This document shows, one piece after another, positions 8,194 through 10,475 of a stretch of DNA of 10,475 nt. Position 1 is the first letter of the stretch. The number at the start of each line of letters is the position of its first letter. The notes below the pieces were generated by a model. It was not told where the DNA came from. It did not search any database and saw nothing but the letters and a program-made list of their open reading frames with translations. This DNA comes from an uncultured Chlorobiales bacterium (GTDB lineage Bacteria; Bacteroidota; Chlorobiia; Chlorobiales; Chlorobiaceae). The stretch lies in the NCBI GenBank assembly GCA_903901395.1, contig CAIUQW010000227.1:1-10475 (forward strand), in the 5' to 3' direction. The position numbers and the translations under genes are program-made.

Positions 8194-8465
8194 TTGGGGC
8201 GTTTGTGCTTAATCTTCGAGCTGCCAAGTATAAAGCATTGCTGTTCTGATCGTTACGTTCACTCGTGAGCATTTTTATGCTAAGAGACGACTGTCCTGAT
8301 GGTTGGCTTTTTTGCAAGATCAAATCAGGTTGCTGACTACTAACTTTCTCAGCTTTTAAATTCGATCCGAACTGGATCGCGAAGTCGCGTGTGTGAAGAT
8401 GAGAATCGAGGGCTTGTTTTTGAGTAGCAGGGGTATATAAGCAGTGAACAACTAATAAATGACAC

Positions 8466-8483
8466 CCCGCAAATCTCTGCGGG
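8466..8483 (-). repeat. Stem-loop A, second of two behind the small membrane protein
   Basis: CCCGCA (8466-8471) pairs with TGCGGG (8478-8483) around a six-base loop. Read on the minus strand it is followed by a T-rich stretch (GTGTCATTTATTAG). It could be the distal part of a termination region for the minus-strand gene at 8543-8683. Confidence 0.5.
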
Positions 8484-8492
8484 TCAGTCGTT

Positions 8493-8527
8493 TCCCGAGT
8501 TCCAACACGGATCGTCGGAACTCGGGA
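8493..8527 (-). terminator. Stem-loop B, probable terminator or 3' stabiliser of the small gene
   Basis: TCCCGAGTTCC (8493-8503) and GGAACTCGGGA (8517-8527) form a perfect 11-bp stem with a 13-nt loop. It lies 15 bp behind the stop codon of the minus-strand gene. No T-run follows on the minus strand. On the plus strand AGATTTATTT follows, so it may also work in that direction. Confidence 0.55.
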
Positions 8528-8542
8528 GATTTATTTGCTGGT

Positions 8543-8683
8543 TCAATAATACCCGGCGTTTTTGTCGATATGCCTCATTGCCATCCATACGCCCAGCAAT
8601 CCCAGCGCTGAAACCACGATGACCTGAATTGCAGGAGGTAAGCTCGAGACCTCATGGAGCAATGGTGTGAGTATCTGCTGCAT
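8543..8683 (-). CDS. Small single-pass membrane protein, 46 aa, unknown
   Basis: Minus-strand ATG at 8683 opens a 46-codon frame ending in TGA at 8543. The product begins MQQILTPLLHEVSSLPPAIQ and continues into a hydrophobic stretch, roughly residues 16-36 (including VIVVSALGLLGVWMAM), long enough for one transmembrane helix. The charged tail RHIDKNAGYY follows. A strong ribosome binding site, GAGGGA (8695-8690), stands six bases before the ATG. Two stem-loops follow the stop. These three signs together make a real gene likely despite its size. Arg/His/Lys residues after the helix suggest a cytoplasmic C-terminus. I do not recognise the family. A subunit or regulator of a membrane complex is possible but unproven. 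Confidence 0.72.
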   Translation of the reverse strand: MQQILTPLLHEVSSLPPAIQVIVVSALGLLGVWMAMRHIDKNAGYY

Positions 8684-8689
8684 GGTTAT

Positions 8690-8695
8690 TCCCTC
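8690..8695 (-). promoter_or_regulatory. Ribosome binding site of the small membrane protein
   Basis: Minus-strand GAGGGA with a six-base spacer to ATG 8683. It is one of the better Shine-Dalgarno matches in the window and is the main argument that the 46-codon frame is translated. Confidence 0.65.
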
Positions 8696-8987
8696 GATTA
8701 TTTCGCTATTTCAGTATCTCATTTTCTTATAAAATCATGGGCTATATATATGTGCCGTTTGTTTGTGAATGCAGGCGTTTCTCATATAAACTCACAATTT
8801 TATATTAAGAATCTATAGAGAACTTCATAACTATGCAAATAGTTCCTAAGGCCTTATAGGTTTTATTTGTGCGATACACAGAGTGTAATTGCAGGGCATT
8901 TAAAGGGCGCTGTAAAAATATCGTTAACTCATTGTATGGGTGTTGTATAACGCTTTTGAAGTCGTATATAACCGTCAAGAGCTGAAA

Positions 8988-9001
8988 AATGATGCATCAT
9001 T
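8988..9001. repeat. 14-bp perfect palindrome
   Basis: AATGATGCATCATT is perfectly self-complementary. It is enclosed by a further inverted pair, CTGAAA (8982-8987) and TTTCAG (9006-9011), with a four-base offset on the right. This could be an operator for a dimeric regulator or part of an RNA stem. No adjacent gene start makes the target obvious. Confidence 0.5.
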
Positions 9002-9112
9002 CACGTTTCAGGTTCGAAATCAAAACCGGTGTAGAGACGAGATGGGCGCGAAGAGCGAAGAAAAAAGATCATAACAATAGCCGAAGGTGGTAATAGGGGC
9101 TAAGCATCTGTT

Positions 9113-9126
9113 TTATTTGCAAATAA
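9113..9126. repeat. 14-bp perfect palindrome within a longer dyad
   Basis: TTATTTGCAAATAA is perfectly self-complementary. Its right half also takes part in a larger inverted repeat: AACGGGCA (9125-9132) pairs with TGCCCGTT (9191-9198), and TTGCA (9117-9121) with TGCAA (9199-9203), leaving a three-base bulge. Confidence 0.5.
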
Positions 9127-9306
9127 CGGGCATATAAATGCTTTGTATTTACTTCGGAGCTGAAACGTAGTTCTTTGTTCAATCCAGTGCTGCCCGTTTG
9201 CAATGGCCAATGCTGACAGATAAAAACCAGACCGCTCTTATCCTATTATTTCTTTTATAATTCGTCGCGCTTTCTTCTATTTTCCGGCACTTTGCTTTGC
9301 TTTTTA

Positions 9307-9370
9307 GTGTTACATCTTCGCAGTACTCTATAGACAGTGCTTATGACGACGTAAAGATTACATGTAACAC
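9307..9370 (+). repeat. 9-bp inverted repeat in the leader of the eRF1-like gene
   Basis: GTGTTACAT (9307-9315) is the exact reverse complement of ATGTAACAC (9362-9370), with 46 bases between. The right arm touches the ribosome binding site GGAGG (9371-9375) and overlaps the palindrome TTACATGTAA (9358-9367). If transcribed, the stem would end right at the ribosome binding site. If not, the arms could be paired operator half-sites. Confidence 0.5.
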
Positions 9371-9375
9371 GGAGG
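9371..9375 (+). promoter_or_regulatory. Ribosome binding site of the eRF1-like gene
   Basis: GGAGG stands nine bases before ATG 9385. It is the strongest Shine-Dalgarno sequence in the window and fixes the start of the final gene. Confidence 0.75.
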
Positions 9376-9384
9376 AAAATCATA

Positions 9385-10475
9385 ATGAAAAGCGTGACCC
9401 CCATCCCGGATGAACTTCTCAAACCCCATGCCGCTCCCTGCATTTCGATCTACATGCAGACCAGCCGATCTTTTCCCGAGAATGCTCAGGATCCGCTCAG
9501 GTTCAAGAATCTCGTTTCCAAAGCTGAGCGAGATGGCATCAGATCGGTAGGAAAAAGAACGATAGCGCCGCTGATCGAGAGACTCAGGGAGCTTCAGGAG
9601 GATCGGGAGTTCTGGACTCATTCGCTCGATGGAGTGGCGGTGTTTGTCTCTCCCGATTACTTCAGGGTGTTCAGATTACAGCAAAAAGTGTACGAGCAGG
9701 CGCATATTTCTGATGTATTTTTCATCAAGCCGCTGATCAGGATTTACCAGATGGCCGAGCGTTTTCAGCTGCTCGTGCTGACAAAGACCGAGGTCAGGCT
9801 TTATGAAGGCAACCGCTACCGGATGAATGAAATCGAATTGGCGCCGGAGGTGCCGAAGACGATGATCGAGGCGCTCGGAGCGGAAATTACGCCACCACAC
9901 ATGACCGTCGCCTCCTTTGGCGGGGTCGGTCATGGCGCGGCCATGCGCCACGGTCACAGTTCGAGGAAAGACGAGGAGGAGGTCGATAACGAGCGCTTTT
10001 TCAGGGCGGTCGATCACGCCATTACCGAACATCACTCGAAGCCATCCGGCCTGCCGCTGATTCTCGCCGCTCTGCCACAACATAAAAGCCTCTTCAGGTC
10101 GCTCAGTCAGAATCCCCATCTGATGAAAGAGTCGATTAACGGCGATCCGCGATTGCTTGACGAGGAGACCCTTCGCGAGCTGGCCTGGGAGATCATGGAA
10201 CCCTACTGGCAGCAGAAGATCGATGATCTCCGCGCCCGGTTCGAGGAGGAGCAGTCGAAATCCCTTGGCTCGGACAATCCATTTTATATTACGGAAGCAG
10301 CACTGAGCGGAAATGTTTCGGTGCTGATGCTCGATCAGGAGAGAATCTATCCCGGCGGTATCGACAAAACGGATGGCGACATCTCGTTCAGCATGGCGGT
10401 GGGCAACGAGCACGATGTGTTCGAAGATCTCGCCATAACGGTGCTGGGCAAGGGCGGCGAAGTGCTGGTGCTGCC
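9385..10475 (+). CDS. Bacterial eRF1-like (baeRF family) protein, 3' end cut
   Basis: An open frame of 363 codons starts at ATG 9385 and runs off the window without a stop. The product resembles bacterial proteins assigned to the archaeo-eukaryotic release factor (eRF1/Pelota) superfamily, probably baeRF family 3. Supporting features, by recognition, are CISIYMQTSRSFPENAQDPLR (19-39, the family's 'SIYxPT...QDPxRxKNLL' start), EFWTHSLDGVAVFVSPDYFR (75-94), TEVRLYEGNRY (135-145), the His/Gly-rich loop GHGAAMRHGHSS (182-193) at the place of the catalytic GGQ loop, and RFFRAVDHAI (204-213). The C-terminal segment (about 296-363) looks like the pelota/L7Ae-like third domain. Family roles in ribosome rescue or stress are predictions. 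Little appears to be missing. Confidence 0.78.
   Translation, partial: MKSVTPIPDELLKPHAAPCISIYMQTSRSFPENAQDPLRFKNLVSKAERDGIRSVGKRTIAPLIERLRELQEDREFWTHSLDGVAVFVSPDYFRVFRLQQKVYEQAHISDVFFIKPLIRIYQMAERFQLLVLTKTEVRLYEGNRYRMNEIELAPEVPKTMIEALGAEITPPHMTVASFGGVGHGAAMRHGHSSRKDEEEVDNERFFRAVDHAITEHHSKPSGLPLILAALPQHKSLFRSLSQNPHLMKESINGDPRLLDEETLRELAWEIMEPYWQQKIDDLRARFEEEQSKSLGSDNPFYITEAALSGNVSVLMLDQERIYPGGIDKTDGDISFSMAVGNEHDVFEDLAITVLGKGGEVLVL

Larger units (their letters stand above)
8194..8542. other. Intergenic region behind the methyltransferase
   Basis: I see no convincing protein gene. Small stems occur: AGCAT-TTTT-ATGCT at 8268-8281, CCTGAT/ATCAGG at 8295-8329, and CGATCC-GAACT-GGATCG at 8363-8379 followed by CGCG-AAGT-CGCG at 8378-8389. 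A weak plus-strand promoter-like pair (CTTG at 8413, TATATAAG at 8434) precedes two strong stem-loops at 8466-8527. No clear T-run terminator for the methyltransferase was found. Confidence 0.5.
8684..9384. other. AT-rich, palindrome-rich intergenic region
   Basis: About 700 bp without a convincing gene, clearly more AT-rich than the flanking coding DNA. It must hold the promoter of the minus-strand small gene and that of the plus-strand eRF1-like gene, but no good TTTG-N19-TAnnTTTG match was found for either. It contains AACTAT-GCAA-ATAGTT (8829-8844), TAAGGCCTTA (8847-8856), AATGATGCATCATT (8988-9001), TTATTTGCAAATAA (9113-9126) and TTACATGTAA (9358-9367). A bulged long-range stem lies at 9117-9203. 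The function of these elements is unknown. Confidence 0.5.

Noticed and set aside
8458..8610. A plus-strand 50-codon frame starting MTPRKSLRV
   Set aside because: It has no ribosome binding site, runs through both stem-loops and lies antisense to the better supported small membrane protein gene.
8989..9096. A plus-strand frame of about 35 codons starting MMHHSRF, rich in Arg and Lys
   Set aside because: Its start lies within the 14-bp palindrome, there is no clear ribosome binding site, and the product has no recognisable pattern.
9003..9168. Nine-base inverted repeat ACGTTTCAG (9003-9011) and CTGAAACGT (9160-9168)
   Set aside because: In a gap of about 1.2 kb a few nine-base inverted matches are expected by chance, so it was not counted as a feature.
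9255..9443. A 62-codon minus-strand frame with a hydrophobic N-terminal part
   Set aside because: Its beginning overlaps the start of the eRF1-like gene antisense, and no ribosome binding site was evident. The hydrophobic run comes from AT-rich intergenic DNA.
9676..10413. A 245-codon minus-strand open frame
   Set aside because: It lies fully antisense to the eRF1-like gene, which has a strong ribosome binding site and recognisable motifs. The antisense product resembles no known family and its length is explained by GC-rich codon bias.

Overview
The window looks like chromosomal DNA of a green sulfur bacterium (Chlorobiota), most likely Chlorobaculum or a close relative. The reasons are the GC-rich coding DNA, the gene order yceD-rpmF-plsX-fabH-fabD-fabG-acpP-fabF-rnc, the protein sequences, and promoter-like elements of the TTTG-N19-TAnnTTTG type used by the sister phylum Bacteroidota. 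The assignment is by recognition, without a database search.

Left edge (1-266): a tRNA-Asn gene with encoded CCA lies on the minus strand. A near-ideal -33/-7 promoter stands behind it. A divergent promoter candidate points right toward the large cluster.

Main cluster (267-8193, all plus strand): a DUF177/YceD protein and ribosomal protein L32 (rpmF) come first, followed by the type II fatty acid synthesis genes. PlsX makes acyl-phosphate from acyl-ACP for phospholipid synthesis. FabD loads malonyl onto ACP. FabH condenses acetyl-CoA with malonyl-ACP. FabF extends the chain and FabG reduces the 3-keto group. AcpP carries every intermediate. RNase III (rnc) and a class I SAM-dependent methyltransferase close the cluster. 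All catalytic residues expected in the Fab enzymes and in RNase III are visible, and no gene is broken. The gaps around acpP carry inverted repeats, a weak terminator and a separate promoter candidate, as might be expected for a gene that must be expressed far above its neighbours.

Right part (8194-9384): about 1.2 kb of AT-rich DNA without a long gene. It holds one convincing short gene on the minus strand (8543-8683), a 46-residue single-pass membrane protein with a good ribosome binding site and two tandem stem-loops behind it. The rest is unusually rich in perfect palindromes and dyads that I cannot assign.

Right edge (9385-10475): the start of a gene for a bacterial homologue of the archaeo-eukaryotic release factor (eRF1/baeRF) superfamily, cut by the window end. 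Its leader holds a 9-bp inverted repeat and a palindrome next to the ribosome binding site.

I found no mobile element, CRISPR array, phage gene or obviously new multi-gene system. The best leads are the small membrane protein with its structured 3' region, the palindrome-rich gap, the conserved promoter architecture and the poorly characterised eRF1-like protein.
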